Shown here: piece after piece, positions 1 to 10,122 of the stretch
Position numbering within the stretch: position 1 is the stretch's first letter
Layout: every line of letters begins with the position of its first letter
Assembly (NCBI GenBank): GCA_900548515.1
Contig: URKU01000004.1
Coordinates: 4,666 to 68,665 of the forward strand
Source of the DNA: an uncultured Collinsella sp.
GTDB lineage: Bacteria; Actinomycetota; Coriobacteriia; Coriobacteriales; Coriobacteriaceae
Direction of reading: 5' to 3'
Length of the DNA stretch: 64,000 nucleotides
Translations under genes and position numbers: made by a program
Notes under the pieces: generated by a model
Database searches by the model: none
Seen by the model: the letters and a program-made list of their open reading frames with translations, nothing else
What the model was told of the DNA's origin: nothing

Positions 1-355
1 CAAAGACAAGCACGCCCACGATCGCGGCGGTAATGGAAAGAACGTATACAGAGGCAGCGGCGATATCCTTCGCGCGCTTGGCCAGTGGATGCAGCTCCTG
101 GGTCGCGAGGTCGACAATCGCCTCCATGGCGGTATTGCACAACTCGCCGTGAATCACCAGGCCGCAGCAGATGATGACCGTAGCCCACTCGGCAATATCA
201 AGCCCCACGATGCAGCCGGCAATGACGGTACACACGCCCGCCACGAGCATGACCTTGATATTGCGCTCGGTCTTGACGGCGGTGACGAAGCCCTCCATGG
301 CGTATGAGAACGACTTTAAAAAGGACGGATGGTCCTTGTTCGATCCGGGAATCAT
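1..355 (-). CDS. dgkA: Diacylglycerol kinase (DgkA), partial
   Basis: Small membrane kinase that phosphorylates diacylglycerol or undecaprenol in the inner membrane. The 118 visible codons start at ATG 355 and run off the left edge, so the C-terminus is missing. The N-terminus contains the family pattern SFSYAMEGFVTAVKTERN, then hydrophobic helices, and the conserved helix containing ELCNTAMEAIVDLA near residues 71-84 that binds Mg-ATP in this family. An AGGAGC ribosome site lies just before the start, next to the ybeY stop. It follows ybeY by 9 bases and is probably the last gene of the phoH-ybeY-dgkA run; this order is common in Gram-positive bacteria. Confidence 0.9.
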   Translation of the reverse strand, partial: MIPGSNKDHPSFLKSFSYAMEGFVTAVKTERNIKVMLVAGVCTVIAGCIVGLDIAEWATVIICCGLVIHGELCNTAMEAIVDLATQELHPLAKRAKDIAAASVYVLSITAAIVGVLVF

Positions 356-364
356 AGACGGCTC

Positions 365-874
365 CTAGTCGTGGGCGTGGTTGGTGATGGGGCCAACGTG
401 GACGAGCTTGGGGTCCTCGCCGCGCTCAAGCGCCAGGTCGCGCAGGATGGCATCCTCGCGTGCCTCCATGACCTCGGCCTCATCGTCCTCGATGTGGTCG
501 TAACCCAGCAGGTGCAGCATTCCGTGCACGAGCATCAGTCGGCACTCATCGGCGGGGCTGTTGCCAAAGCCGGGGGCCTGACGGGCAATAACCTGCGGGG
601 CCAGGATAATATCGCCGAGCTCGAGCGTCTCGTCGGCGGGAATGTCCTCGTCAAAGGCCGAGTCGCATTCAAACGAGAGCACGTCGGTCGTGCGATCGAT
701 GCCGCGCCACTCAAGGTTGAGCTCGCGCATCTCCTCCTCATCGACATACGAAAGGGAAATCTCGACCTCACGCTCAACACCCTCGGCGGAAAGCACAAAT
801 CCGCAGATGTGCTCCACCTCCTGGGCACCGAGCAGCGTATCGAGCTCGGCATCGTTGCTGATCAATACACTCAA
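365..874 (-). CDS. ybeY: Endoribonuclease YbeY
   Basis: Metal-dependent RNase needed for 16S rRNA 3'-end maturation and 70S quality control. The zinc-binding signature HGMLHLLGYDH is intact, with histidines 117, 121 and 127, in a 169-residue protein of normal family length. The start is a TTG preceded by AAAGGAG at a five-base spacing; no better start exists. It overlaps the phoH stop by 4 bases, so the two are translationally coupled. The phoH-ybeY-dgkA grouping agrees with the assignment. Confidence 0.95.
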   Translation of the reverse strand: MSVLISNDAELDTLLGAQEVEHICGFVLSAEGVEREVEISLSYVDEEEMRELNLEWRGIDRTTDVLSFECDSAFDEDIPADETLELGDIILAPQVIARQAPGFGNSPADECRLMLVHGMLHLLGYDHIEDDEAEVMEAREDAILRDLALERGEDPKLVHVGPITNHAHD

Positions 875-1857
875 CGGGACTCCTTTCGATCGTGTGCGCG
901 CTGCTCACGCGCATCATCATAAGCATCGTATGCCTCGACGATACGGCCCACCAGGGCATGGCGCACCACATCGGCGCGCTCCAGGTGAGAAAACGCCACA
1001 TCGTCGACGCGACCCAAAATCCGCTCGACATCGGCAAGACCGCCGCGGCGACCCACCAGGTCACGTTGGCTCAGGTCGCCGGTAATCACGAACTTGGAAT
1101 TAAAACCCAGGCGCGTCAGGAACATCTTCATCTGCTCGGGCGTCGTGTTTTGTGCCTCATCGAGCACCACAAAGGCATCACTCAGCGTTCGGCCGCGCAT
1201 GTAGGCGAGCGGGGCGATCTCAATCACGCCACGCTCCATAAGCTCATCGATGCGCTCGCGATCCATCATGTCAAAGAGGGCATCATAGAGCGGGCGCATA
1301 TACGGGTCGATCTTTTCCTCGAGGGTGCCGGGCAAAAAGCCCAGGTTCTCCCCCGCCTCGACAACCGGGCGCGTAAGGATCAGGCGGCCAACCTCATGGC
1401 GCTTGAGCGCGGCGACGGCGAGCGCCATGGCCAGATAGGTTTTACCGGTACCGGCAGGACCGAGGCCAAACGTGATGGTATGCGAGCGAATGGCATCCAC
1501 GTAGCGCTTTTGGCCGAGCGTCTTGGGGCGGATAACGCGACCGCGATACGATAGCAGCACGTCATCGCGCAACGACGAGGCATCATGCTCGCCGTCGCGC
1601 AGAACGGCCAGACAGCGCGAGACATCATCGGCAGAAAGCGTGCGCCCAGCAGCGGCCTCACGAAAGGCATGTTCGAAAAAACGCGCCACAAGCTCGACCT
1701 CGTCCGGATCGCCGCTCACGGCAACGCTGTCACCGCGGGCAACCACATGGGCGCGCACCAAGTTCTCGAGCGCACGAAGGACGCCATCGCCGGCGCCCAA
1801 AACGCGCGAGGGATCGATACCCTCGGGAACGGTAAGTCTAATCTTCGAGGCTTCCAT
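871..1857 (-). CDS. phoH: PhoH-like ATPase
   Basis: Cytoplasmic P-loop ATPase of the PhoH/YbeZ family, usually coupled to YbeY and thought to act in RNA metabolism. The Walker A motif GPAGTGKT and the Walker B-like VVLDEAQN are both present, followed by the conserved TGDLSQRD segment. I place the start at ATG 1857 (328 residues) rather than further upstream because GGGAGG precedes it and the protein then begins MEASKIRLTVPEG, the usual family N-terminus. It overlaps the 3' end of mtaB by 20 bases, and its own stop overlaps ybeY. Confidence 0.95.
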   Translation of the reverse strand: MEASKIRLTVPEGIDPSRVLGAGDGVLRALENLVRAHVVARGDSVAVSGDPDEVELVARFFEHAFREAAAGRTLSADDVSRCLAVLRDGEHDASSLRDDVLLSYRGRVIRPKTLGQKRYVDAIRSHTITFGLGPAGTGKTYLAMALAVAALKRHEVGRLILTRPVVEAGENLGFLPGTLEEKIDPYMRPLYDALFDMMDRERIDELMERGVIEIAPLAYMRGRTLSDAFVVLDEAQNTTPEQMKMFLTRLGFNSKFVITGDLSQRDLVGRRGGLADVERILGRVDDVAFSHLERADVVRHALVGRIVEAYDAYDDAREQRAHDRKESR

Positions 1858-3130
1858 GAACCTCCCTGCGTGCATGGACCAAGCCGGAATCATCGACTCC
1901 GATGATAGCAACATCGAGCAGGCACGGGGCTGTGAGTCCACAGGTATCATCGAGACGGGCATGATGGAACGAGCCGAGCGTCAGGTTGTCACCATACTCG
2001 AGCACCGCACGCTCGACCGTGCCCACGCGACGACGGGCATCGGCGATCGCAAGCTCCTGTGCGGCGGCACGCATGCGACGGCTGCGCTCAGCCATGACCT
2101 CAGGGGGTACCTGGTCGGGCATGTCGGCGGCGAGGGTGCCGGGGCGCTTGCTATAGCGGAACACGTGCATGCGCGAAAAGCCCACGCGACGGCACAGCGC
2201 CAGCGACTCCTCGAACTCCTCGTCCGTCTCGCCAGGAAAACCGACAATGACATCACACGAAAGAGACGCTTGTGGCAGGTTAGCGCGAATCATGCGCACC
2301 GTATCCTCAAAGGCCTCGGCACTATAGGGACGACCCATGCGATGCAGCGTCGCCGTGCAGCCAGACTGCACGGGAAGGTGCAAAAACGGCGCGATACGCT
2401 TCGGATAGCGAGCCATCACCTTGAGCAAGCGCTCAGAAATATCCATGGGTTCCACCGAGGAGATGCGCACGTGGGCGATCTCGGTGCGCTCCATGATGGC
2501 CTGGAGCAGCTCATCGATCTCGACATGTTCGTCGGTCGCGCTCTTGCCGTCATAGGCACCCAGGTTCACGCCGGTCAGCACGACCTCGGGCACGCCGGCC
2601 TCCTGGGCTTCACGCACCTGTTCGAGCACGGACTCGACGGGCACGGAACGCTCGGGGCCGCGGGCCTTCCACACGATGCAATAGGTGCAGCGGTGGTTGC
2701 AGCCGTCCTGAATCTTTACGCCCAGCCGCGAACGACCGAGCGCATCAACCACGTCGCCATCGCTGCAGGCGGGCACGCTATCGGATTCGACACCTAGCAC
2801 CTCGCAGACGCGCTCGGCGACGTCTATCTTGGACGGTTCGGCGATCACGCGATCGGAGAGCTCCAGCAGCTCCTCGGGATGCAGGTTGACGACGCAGCCG
2901 GTTACGACCACGTAAGGCTCGCCGGGATAGGCCAGGGCGTGACGGACGGCCTTGCGGGTCTTGGCCTCGGCCTCCCCCGTCACGGCACAGGTATTGATAA
3001 CGATCAGTTCGGCGTCCCGGGGCTCCACCATCGCAAAGCCCAGGCGCATAAGATCGGCAGTGATACGGTCGGACTCAACCCGGTTGACACGACAACCGAG
3101 GTTAACGACGGAAATATGGGGTGCGAGCAC
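1838..3130 (-). CDS. mtaB: tRNA t6A37 methylthiotransferase MtaB
   Basis: Radical SAM methylthiotransferase that converts t6A to ms2t6A at position 37 of tRNAs. The order is UPF0004 domain (cysteines in NLGCRVN, INTCAVTGEA and VVTGCVV), radical SAM core with CNHRCTYC at about residues 144-151, then a C-terminal region where TRAM lies in the family. The length of 430 residues and the GCRVN variant favour MtaB over MiaB. The start is GTG 3130 behind AAGGAG. It sits 9 bases after dnaJ and overlaps phoH. Confidence 0.93.
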   Translation of the reverse strand: MLAPHISVVNLGCRVNRVESDRITADLMRLGFAMVEPRDAELIVINTCAVTGEAEAKTRKAVRHALAYPGEPYVVVTGCVVNLHPEELLELSDRVIAEPSKIDVAERVCEVLGVESDSVPACSDGDVVDALGRSRLGVKIQDGCNHRCTYCIVWKARGPERSVPVESVLEQVREAQEAGVPEVVLTGVNLGAYDGKSATDEHVEIDELLQAIMERTEIAHVRISSVEPMDISERLLKVMARYPKRIAPFLHLPVQSGCTATLHRMGRPYSAEAFEDTVRMIRANLPQASLSCDVIVGFPGETDEEFEESLALCRRVGFSRMHVFRYSKRPGTLAADMPDQVPPEVMAERSRRMRAAAQELAIADARRRVGTVERAVLEYGDNLTLGSFHHARLDDTCGLTAPCLLDVAIIGVDDSGLVHARREVHGSLED

Positions 3131-3139
3131 ACGGGCTCC

Positions 3140-4288
3140 TTAATCGAGGATGTCGTCGAGGGCACTCTTGATACGGTCGGTCACCGACTTCTTACCGGAT
3201 GCGACGTCATCGCCCATCTCGTCGGCAAAGGCGCGAAGCAGCTCGCGCTGCTTGTTGGAGAGATTGGTGGGAACGACCACGCGCAGCTGCACAATCAGAC
3301 GACCGCGCGAGCCGCCACCGCCGATACGCGGCATGCCGTAGTTATTGACGCTCACGGTGTCACCGTACTGTGTGCCGGCGGGGACACACACCTTGACGAC
3401 CTCGTCAGGCATAATGCCCTCGACCTCAATCTCGCAACCGAGCGCGGCCTGCGCAATCGAGATATCGCTCACCAGATAGAGGTCATCGCCATTACGCTTA
3501 AAACGCTCGTGGTCGGCGACACGCACGTTGACGATCAGGTCGCCCGACGGCTCGCCACGAAGGCCGGCCTCGCCAAAACCACTCACGCGCAGCTGACGAC
3601 CGGTCGAAACACCAGCGGGAATATCGATGTCAATCTTTTCGTGAGAAGGCGTGCGGCCCTGGCCATCACAGGTCTCGCAGGGATGATCGATGACCGTGCC
3701 TTCGCCGTGGCAGTCGGGACAGGGCGAAGAGGACTGAACCTGGCCCAGGAAAGAACGCTGGACCGTCGTCACATAGCCTGTGCCGTGGCAGCGGCTGCAC
3801 TGCTTTTCCTGTGCACCCTCGGCCTTACCGGTGCCGTTGCAATCCTCGCAGGGAGCAAGGCGATCATAGCTGATCGTCTTTTTACAACCGAGCGCCGCCT
3901 CCTCGAGCGTCACCGAAAGCGAGATGGCCATGTCACGTCCGCGACGACGCTCACGACGGCTACGGGCGCCACCACCGGCGCCACCGCCAAAGAACGACGA
4001 GAACAGGTCGTCCATGCCCATGCCGCCAAAGATATCGTTGATGTCGACATAGCCAGAGCCACCGGGGCCGTCCGCGGTGCCGTAACGGTCGTAGTTAGCA
4101 CGCTTCTGCTCATCGGAAAGAACGGAATAGGCCTCGTTGAGCTCTTTGAACTTGGCCTCGGCCTCGGGGTCGTCCGAAACATCCGGGTGTACCGTACGGG
4201 CTTTCTTTAGAAACGCGCGTTTAATCGTCCGCGCGTCGGCATCCTTGTCAACGCCAAGTACCTCGTAGTAATCCCTATTTTCCGACAC
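3140..4288 (-). CDS. dnaJ: Chaperone protein DnaJ (canonical)
   Basis: Hsp40 co-chaperone that delivers substrates to DnaK. It is complete: J-domain with HPD at residues 34-36, Gly/Phe-rich linker, four CxxCxGxG-type zinc repeats (CEDCNGTG, CSRCHGTG, CPDCHGEG, CETCDGQG) and both C-terminal beta domains. The start is GTG 4288 (382 residues), with AAGGA seven bases upstream and the normal N-terminus SENRDYYEVLGV; an in-frame ATG further upstream has no such support. A second, unusual dnaJ lies immediately upstream (4370-5473). Confidence 0.95.
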   Translation of the reverse strand: MSENRDYYEVLGVDKDADARTIKRAFLKKARTVHPDVSDDPEAEAKFKELNEAYSVLSDEQKRANYDRYGTADGPGGSGYVDINDIFGGMGMDDLFSSFFGGGAGGGARSRRERRRGRDMAISLSVTLEEAALGCKKTISYDRLAPCEDCNGTGKAEGAQEKQCSRCHGTGYVTTVQRSFLGQVQSSSPCPDCHGEGTVIDHPCETCDGQGRTPSHEKIDIDIPAGVSTGRQLRVSGFGEAGLRGEPSGDLIVNVRVADHERFKRNGDDLYLVSDISIAQAALGCEIEVEGIMPDEVVKVCVPAGTQYGDTVSVNNYGMPRIGGGGSRGRLIVQLRVVVPTNLSNKQRELLRAFADEMGDDVASGKKSVTDRIKSALDDILD

Positions 4289-4369
4289 GACCGAATCCTT
4301 CCAACTTTCATTATTGTCACAGTGCGTCCTATACCCAAGCTGGGCCGGGCGCAAACAGAGGGTTTGATG

Positions 4370-5473
4370 TTATTGCATTCCGTACGGCGAAAGCACGGCC
4401 CGCTGCGAGCAGCTCGCGAACCAAACCGACACGAGCGCGAACATAAAACCGTTGGCAAATCCATTGGCAAACTGCATCGCGCCGCGTTTCCACCACAGCA
4501 GACTGCGATGAAGCACGCCGTCCGACAGCACCATGAACAAGCCCATGGCAAACGGAATGAAGCACATCATGGCGAAGGCGGAGAACACGCCCGAGATGGC
4601 CGACAGCACCAAAAACGGAGCGATAATGCCCATGAGGTAGAAGCCGGTGCGAGCCTTACCCTCCAGGCGCTCGGCCTCGACGTGCGCACGACCGACCAGA
4701 TCGCCGCCCGAAGCGCCGTTCGTGCCGGCGTGACCCATGTTGGGGATGCGCACCTCGTCGCCATCATGCGTGCCGGCGGGAAACTCAATCGTCTGTTCGG
4801 AGGTCACACGGACACGGCCGCTGCCACTGCAATCGGGGCAGGGGTCGGCAACGACCTTGCCGGAACCGCCGCACTCAGGACAAACCGTCTGGAACGTGCC
4901 CGCACCAAACAGGAAGGACAGGTCGACATCGATATGGCCGCGACCACCGCAGCTCGGGCAGGTATGGGCGTGATCGGATGATACAGAACCCGAGCCGCCG
5001 CAGTGACCACAGGTATCGAAGCGCGTGTAGCGCACGGTCTTGCGGGCGCCCTCCTTGGCCTCTTTGGCGTCGAGCTTGATATCGACGACCACGTTGGCGC
5101 CGTTCTCGGGATTATAGGCAGCCTGGCCGCGACGGGGCTGGCCCCAGGCGCCCCCAAAGGGGAAACCGCCCTCAAAGGGATTGCCATAGCCCGCGCTGCC
5201 GGCATAGCCGCCGCCATAGGGCGAAGCCGTCGGCGCACCGGCAAAGGGATTGCCCGAGCGCATGGCGTCATAGCGAGCACGCTTCTGCTCGTCCGAAAGC
5301 ACGGCGTAGGCTTCGGAAACCTCTTTGAACTTTTCCTCGGCATCTGGCTCTTTATTGACGTCCGGATGGAGCTTGCGGGCCTTTTGTTGGAAGGCCTTTT
5401 GAATATCACGCGAGGTGGCGTCCTTGGAGACGCCCAAAATCTCGTAGTAATCTTTTTCGTTCATCGTCGCCAT
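4370..5473 (-). CDS. DnaJ-family protein with a C-terminal membrane region
   Basis: The 367-residue protein has a good J-domain (HPD at residues 36-38), a long Gly/Phe/Tyr region rich in NPFxG, and four zinc repeats ([32 protein letters not shown]). The substrate-binding beta domain stops after [18 protein letters not shown]. What follows is not DnaJ: about 100 residues with two or three hydrophobic segments ([35 protein letters not shown], and a final [12 protein letters not shown]). The likely result is a zinc-finger Hsp40 tethered to the membrane, recruiting DnaK there. The start at ATG 5473 has AGGAGG nine bases upstream. The reading frame is open throughout, so this is not an obvious frameshift. 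Confidence 0.85.
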   Translation of the reverse strand: MATMNEKDYYEILGVSKDATSRDIQKAFQQKARKLHPDVNKEPDAEEKFKEVSEAYAVLSDEQKRARYDAMRSGNPFAGAPTASPYGGGYAGSAGYGNPFEGGFPFGGAWGQPRRGQAAYNPENGANVVVDIKLDAKEAKEGARKTVRYTRFDTCGHCGGSGSVSSDHAHTCPSCGGRGHIDVDLSFLFGAGTFQTVCPECGGSGKVVADPCPDCSGSGRVRVTSEQTIEFPAGTHDGDEVRIPNMGHAGTNGASGGDLVGRAHVEAERLEGKARTGFYLMGIIAPFLVLSAISGVFSAFAMMCFIPFAMGLFMVLSDGVLHRSLLWWKRGAMQFANGFANGFMFALVSVWFASCSQRAVLSPYGMQ

Positions 5474-5531
5474 GCGCGGCAACCTCCTGCTCACAGCAGC
5501 GTATATATTGCGGTAATTCTACCCGAGCGGC

Positions 5532-6764
5532 CTAGGCTAGACCCCAAAACAGCTCGAACAGCATATTTCCATCGAGCCAGCCCAGGTGGGTCGGCGCTAA
5601 ACGGGCGCGGGCGCGACCTGCGATAACGTCTTTTGAGGTGACGCGCCCCGCATGTCCTTCAACATGATCGGGCACCCAGGTGGCAAGGCCCAATTCAAGC
5701 GCGCGATCGCAGGCAGCTGCCAGCTCGTCTGCAGCAATCACGCTTGCCGAGTGAACCAACAGTTCGGACCCAATGCCACGTGTCATGCGGCAGGCGAGCA
5801 TCAAATCCTCGGCCACCGCCTCGCGCTGCGACAGATACTCGGCATCAAAGGTCGTCGCGGCATCGTCGCGTTGTACCAGACGCACGCGATGCGCTTCGCC
5901 GCGAGCAGGCACGTCGGGATACAGCCCGGCCAAACGATCGAAATCCTCGGCGTCGAGCATACCGGCGGCAGAACGACCCAAACCCAAATAGCCCTGTCCG
6001 GTCCAATAGGCAATGTTGTGGGCGCATTCATGCCCATCGAGCGCGTAGCTCGCCACCTCATACGGATGGTAGCCCGCCGAACTCAGCCGCTCGCGCGCAA
6101 CGTCCATGCATGCGGCTTGGAAATCCTCATCGGGCTCGAGCGACTCATCGCGGCACGCCATGCGATAGAGGGGCGTCCCCTCCTCGAGCGTGAGCGGGTA
6201 AACCGACACATGATGCGGAGCCGCCGTCAGCACGCCATCGAGCGTGCTCTTCCAACTCGCTGCGGTCTGTCCGGGAAGCCCACACATAAGATCGCACGAC
6301 ACGTCAAGCCCAGCGTTCTTGACCGTCGCGATGGCAGCGAGCGCCCGATCGGCATCGTGAATACGGCCAATCGCAGCAAGCTCGTCGTTGTCGAGGGTTT
6401 GGACTCCCAGGGAAATGCGCGTGACGCCCACCCCGGCAAGCGCCGCGGTGAGCTGCGAAGTCAACGACTCAGGATTAGCCTCGCAGGTAAACTCAACGGG
6501 CTTACACCACGCAGAGATACGCCGGGCGAGTTCTACCAGACGCTCCCCCGCCAGCGACGGCGTGCCGCCGCCAACATAGACGGTGCGGACCTGCGCAAGC
6601 GCCCCGGCGTCTCCAAAGGCATCGAGGCGTGCATACAGCTGCTCAAAATAGGCATCGAGCGCAGCGCTCAGGTCGCACGGAGCGAAACTGCGCGAGTCAA
6701 AGTCGCAATAGCGGCATTTTTGAGCGCAAAACGGCACGTGCACATACAGCGCGGTAACGGCCAC
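5532..6764 (-). CDS. hemW: Radical SAM heme chaperone HemW
   Basis: HemW-type protein, often mis-named oxygen-independent coproporphyrinogen oxidase, which delivers heme to target proteins. The radical SAM motif CAQKCRYCDF has the fourth cysteine-free F position typical of HemW (CxxxCxxCxF), and YVGGGTPS follows. At 410 residues and with no N-terminal extension it matches HemW rather than HemN. The start is GTG 6764 behind GGAGG. It is 2 bases from dusB, so they are co-transcribed. Confidence 0.9.
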   Translation of the reverse strand: MAVTALYVHVPFCAQKCRYCDFDSRSFAPCDLSAALDAYFEQLYARLDAFGDAGALAQVRTVYVGGGTPSLAGERLVELARRISAWCKPVEFTCEANPESLTSQLTAALAGVGVTRISLGVQTLDNDELAAIGRIHDADRALAAIATVKNAGLDVSCDLMCGLPGQTAASWKSTLDGVLTAAPHHVSVYPLTLEEGTPLYRMACRDESLEPDEDFQAACMDVARERLSSAGYHPYEVASYALDGHECAHNIAYWTGQGYLGLGRSAAGMLDAEDFDRLAGLYPDVPARGEAHRVRLVQRDDAATTFDAEYLSQREAVAEDLMLACRMTRGIGSELLVHSASVIAADELAAACDRALELGLATWVPDHVEGHAGRVTSKDVIAGRARARLAPTHLGWLDGNMLFELFWGLA

Positions 6765-6766
6765 CC

Positions 6767-7810
6767 TTAAGCCTCCAGCGGATGAGCGGGCACCGACTCA
6801 CCGGCGGCAAGCGCGGCCTCGCAGGCCACCACGTCGCACTCGATATCATCGACCAGCGCCATAAACTCCTCGTACGTGGAGCAGCGCACCACCCGAGCGC
6901 GCCAAGCGGCAGCATGAGGCATGCCCTTTAAGTACCAGCTTGCATACGTACGGGCGCGCGACATAAGCGGCAGAAGCTCGTGCGTCAACGTCAGGTGCTC
7001 ACGCAAAGCCTCCAGGCGCTCGACCGAGGAGCGAGAAGGAACCGGCGTGCCATCGAGTGCAAGGGCTCGGGCATCGCCGAACACCCACGGATTGCCGTAG
7101 ATTCCGCGCGCGATAAACACCGCGCTGGCACCCGAGCCGTGCAGATGCTCAGCAGCGTCCTCGGCCGAGAACACATCGCCCGAGCCAATCACGGGAATCT
7201 CGACGGCGTCGGCAACCTCATCGACGACAGACCAATCGGCCTTGCCCGTATAAAGTTGCGTGGCACAACGACCGTGCACGGCAACTGCGGAGGCGCCCGC
7301 CCCTTCGAGCATCTGGGCAAACGTTGCGGCGTCGCGATCCTCGGCATAAAAACCCTTGCGGATCTTCACGGTCACGGGAACATGAGCCGCGCCCACCGTC
7401 GCCTCGACAATCTTCTCGGCCAGGTCGGGCGTGCGCATGAGCGCCGAGCCCTCGCCCTTGGTAACGACCTTGCGAGCCGGACAGGCCATGTTGATATCAA
7501 TCAATGACAGGCGATCGCCCACACGTTCCTCGACGGCAGCGACGGCACTCGCAAACTGATCGGGCTTGGAACCAAAGAGCTGCACGCAAATCTGCTGCTC
7601 CTCGTCGGCCGGCAACACCAGGCGCCAGGACTTGTTGCTGGCATAGGCAAGGCCTGCAACGCTCACCATCTCGCTGTAGGCAAGGTTGGCACCGCGGCGG
7701 CGACACATGATGCGATAGGCAGGGTCGGTTACGCCCGCCATGGGAGCCATAAGGAACGGCTGCTCGGCATAGAAGCCCAGCAGACGCATGCTGTATTCAG
7801 AAAGCGCCAT
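6767..7810 (-). CDS. dusB: tRNA-dihydrouridine synthase
   Basis: FMN-dependent enzyme that reduces specific uridines in tRNA to dihydrouridine. The TIM-barrel begins with MAPMAGVTDPAYR, the catalytic cysteine is in NMACPARKV, and the FMN phosphate loop GSGDVFS is followed by ARGIYGNPW. The length of 347 residues and the segment order fit the DusB branch. It starts at ATG 7810, five bases after the lepA stop and with a modest GTAGG ribosome site, and precedes hemW. Confidence 0.92.
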   Translation of the reverse strand: MALSEYSMRLLGFYAEQPFLMAPMAGVTDPAYRIMCRRRGANLAYSEMVSVAGLAYASNKSWRLVLPADEEQQICVQLFGSKPDQFASAVAAVEERVGDRLSLIDINMACPARKVVTKGEGSALMRTPDLAEKIVEATVGAAHVPVTVKIRKGFYAEDRDAATFAQMLEGAGASAVAVHGRCATQLYTGKADWSVVDEVADAVEIPVIGSGDVFSAEDAAEHLHGSGASAVFIARGIYGNPWVFGDARALALDGTPVPSRSSVERLEALREHLTLTHELLPLMSRARTYASWYLKGMPHAAAWRARVVRCSTYEEFMALVDDIECDVVACEAALAAGESVPAHPLEA

Positions 7811-7814
7811 GGAC

Positions 7815-9626
7815 CTACTCGTCCACCTTGAGAATCGCCATAAAGGCCTCCTGCGGAACCTCGACCGAGCCGATGGCCTTCATGCGCTTTTTGCCCTCTT
7901 TCTGCTTCTCGAGCAGCTTGCGCTTTCGCGAGATATCGCCGCCATAACACTTGGCCAGCACGTCCTTGCGGCGCGCCTTAACGGTGGAGCGGGCGATGAT
8001 CTTGTTGCCGATGGCGCCCTGGATAGGCACCTCGAACAGCTGTCGCGGGATGATCTCCTTGAGCTTGTCGCACAGGCCGCGGGCAAGACCGTAGGCCTTA
8101 TCCTTGTGCACGATAAACGACAGCGCGTCCACCTCGTCGCCCGAAAGCAGAATGTCGAGCTTGACGAGCTCGGAGGGGCGATATTCGTTGAACTCGTAGT
8201 CGAGCGAGGCGTAACCCTTGGTGCGGCTCTTGAGCTGATCAAAGAAGTCCAAGATGAGCTCGGCGAGCGGCATATCAAAGCGCATCTCGACCGATTTGCT
8301 CGTCAGGTGGATCATATCGGTCGTGACGCCACGGTGCTCGATAGCGAGCTGCATGACGGCACCCGTGTACTCGGGCGGGCAGATGATCTTGGCCTTAAGG
8401 TAGGGCTCCTCGATACGCTCGATGCGCGTGGCCTCGGGCAGATCCTGCGGGCTGCGGACATCGACCATCTCGCCGTCAGTCTTGTACACGTGGTAGTCGA
8501 CCGAGGGGCTCGTGGCGATCAGGTCCAGATTGAACTCGCGCTCCAGACGCTCCTTGACGACCTCCATGTGAAGCAGGCCCAGGAAGCCGACGCGGAAGCC
8601 AAAGCCCAGCGCCACCGACGTCTCGGGCTCCCACACCAACGACGGATCGTTGACGTGCAGCTTATCGAGCGCGTCGCGCAGGTTCTCGTAGTCCTTGTTG
8701 TCGATGGGGAACAGGCCCGTGTAGACCATGGGCTTGGCCTCGCGGTAGCCCGGCAGCGGCTCGGGGCAGGGGTTCGAAGCCCACGTAAGGGTATCGCCCA
8801 CGCGCACGGCCTCGGGGTCCTTCAGACCCGTGACCACATAGCCGACCTCGCCGACGGTCAGAGCGTCGACCGGCGTCTCGGCAGGGCGCTTGACACCCAC
8901 GCCATCGACCAGGAAGTCGCCCTTGGCCTGCATCATGCGCAGGGTATCGCCCTTTTTGATGGAACCGTCAAAGACGCGCACCGTGGCGACGACGCCGCGA
9001 TACTCATCGAAGTACGAATCCAGAATAAGAGCCTTGAGAGGGCCATTTGCATCGCCCTTGGGAGGCGAGATCAAAAAGACGATGGACTCCAGCAGATCGT
9101 GGATGCCCTCGCCAGTCTTGCCCGACACGCACACGGCATCGTCGGCGGGAATGGCCAGATCGTCTTCGATCTCGGTCTTGACCTCGTCGGGGTGCGCCGA
9201 GGGAAGGTCGATCTTGTTGATGGCCGGAACAATGTCCAAGTTGGCGTTCATGGCGAGCGTCGCGTTGGAAACGGTCTGCGCCTCGACGCCCTGGGTGGCG
9301 TCCACGACGAGCACCGCACCCTCACAAGCGGCCAGCGAACGCGAGACCTCGTAGGTAAAGTCCACGTGGCCCGGCGTATCGATCAGGTTGAACTGATACG
9401 TCTCGCCGTCGTCGGCGTCATAGGACACGCGGACGGCATTGGACTTGATCGTGATGCCGCGCTCGCGCTCGATGTCCATCGTGTCAAGCAGCTGCGACTC
9501 CATGTCGCGCTCATCGACGGTATGGGTGAGCTCGAGGATGCGGTCACTGATCGTGGACTTGCCATGGTCGATATGCGCAACGATCGAGAAGTTGCGGATG
9601 TGGGAAATGTCAATTGAAGTATTCAT
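7815..9626 (-). CDS. lepA: Elongation factor 4 (LepA)
   Basis: Ribosome-associated GTPase that acts on stalled or mis-translocated ribosomes. G-domain motifs are AHIDHGKST (G1), [14 protein letters not shown] (G3) and NKIDL (G4); the C-terminal LepA-specific domain ends with the usual basic tail ([18 protein letters not shown] region). I use ATG 9626 (603 residues), which gives the standard start [20 protein letters not shown]. It begins just downstream of the rpsT terminator, so it probably has its own promoter in the 9630-9650 region. Confidence 0.96.
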   Translation of the reverse strand: MNTSIDISHIRNFSIVAHIDHGKSTISDRILELTHTVDERDMESQLLDTMDIERERGITIKSNAVRVSYDADDGETYQFNLIDTPGHVDFTYEVSRSLAACEGAVLVVDATQGVEAQTVSNATLAMNANLDIVPAINKIDLPSAHPDEVKTEIEDDLAIPADDAVCVSGKTGEGIHDLLESIVFLISPPKGDANGPLKALILDSYFDEYRGVVATVRVFDGSIKKGDTLRMMQAKGDFLVDGVGVKRPAETPVDALTVGEVGYVVTGLKDPEAVRVGDTLTWASNPCPEPLPGYREAKPMVYTGLFPIDNKDYENLRDALDKLHVNDPSLVWEPETSVALGFGFRVGFLGLLHMEVVKERLEREFNLDLIATSPSVDYHVYKTDGEMVDVRSPQDLPEATRIERIEEPYLKAKIICPPEYTGAVMQLAIEHRGVTTDMIHLTSKSVEMRFDMPLAELILDFFDQLKSRTKGYASLDYEFNEYRPSELVKLDILLSGDEVDALSFIVHKDKAYGLARGLCDKLKEIIPRQLFEVPIQGAIGNKIIARSTVKARRKDVLAKCYGGDISRKRKLLEKQKEGKKRMKAIGSVEVPQEAFMAILKVDE

Positions 9627-9651
9627 GCGGACTATCTTACCCGAGCGATAC

Positions 9652-9687
9652 AAAAAATGGAGCCTGTTCCATAAAACAGGCTCCATT
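9652..9687 (-). terminator. Rho-independent terminator of rpsT
   Basis: A 13-bp perfect stem (AATGGAGCCTGTT with AACAGGCTCCATT, 9656-9668 and 9675-9687) has a six-base loop. On the minus strand it is followed by a run of six T. It lies directly after rpsT and before lepA. Confidence 0.9.
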
Positions 9688-9722
9688 TATGCGCGTAATC
9701 TGTGTGGTGTGAAATTTACAAC

Positions 9723-9989
9723 TTAAGCGTTGATGCTGTTCACGAGCTTGGCAAGACCGGACTTGCGGTTGGAAGCCTGGTTCTTGTGGATGACATGCTT
9801 AGCGGCAGCCATGTCGAGACGCTTGGTGACGGTCTTGAGGGCAGCCTGGGCCTTCTCGGCGTCGCCCTCGGCGACGGCGGACTGGACGTGCTTGGTCAGC
9901 GTCTTGAGCTCGGACTTGACAGCCTTGTTACGCATGCGAGCTGCCTCATTGGTGCGGATACGCTTCTTCTGAGACTTGATGTTTGCCAC
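9723..9989 (-). CDS. rpsT: 30S ribosomal protein S20
   Basis: Primary-binding small-subunit protein. The 88-residue sequence is basic and helical, starting (V)[17 protein letters not shown] and ending in the S20-typical [20 protein letters not shown]. The start is GTG 9989 with AAAGGA nine bases upstream; longer in-frame starts would add a sequence unlike S20. It is monocistronic: a strong terminator follows and divergent AT-rich DNA precedes. Confidence 0.95.
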   Translation of the reverse strand: MANIKSQKKRIRTNEAARMRNKAVKSELKTLTKHVQSAVAEGDAEKAQAALKTVTKRLDMAAAKHVIHKNQASNRKSGLAKLVNSINA

Positions 9990-10122
9990 TTCTGGAGTTC
10001 CTTTCGAGTTCCTTGCAAAAAATGTATGACACCTCTGAGACACGGTGAGGTCATGCAAGCGCCTACTATAGCACGCTCCCCCTCAAAGGGATAGAACGAA
10101 TTTGTCAAATAGGCAGGTATCA

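Noticed and set aside
7788..9617. Long plus-strand frames opposite lepA, glyS and ppdK
   Set aside because: Each lies fully over a strongly conserved minus-strand gene in GC-rich DNA, and none shows conserved motifs or ribosome sites.
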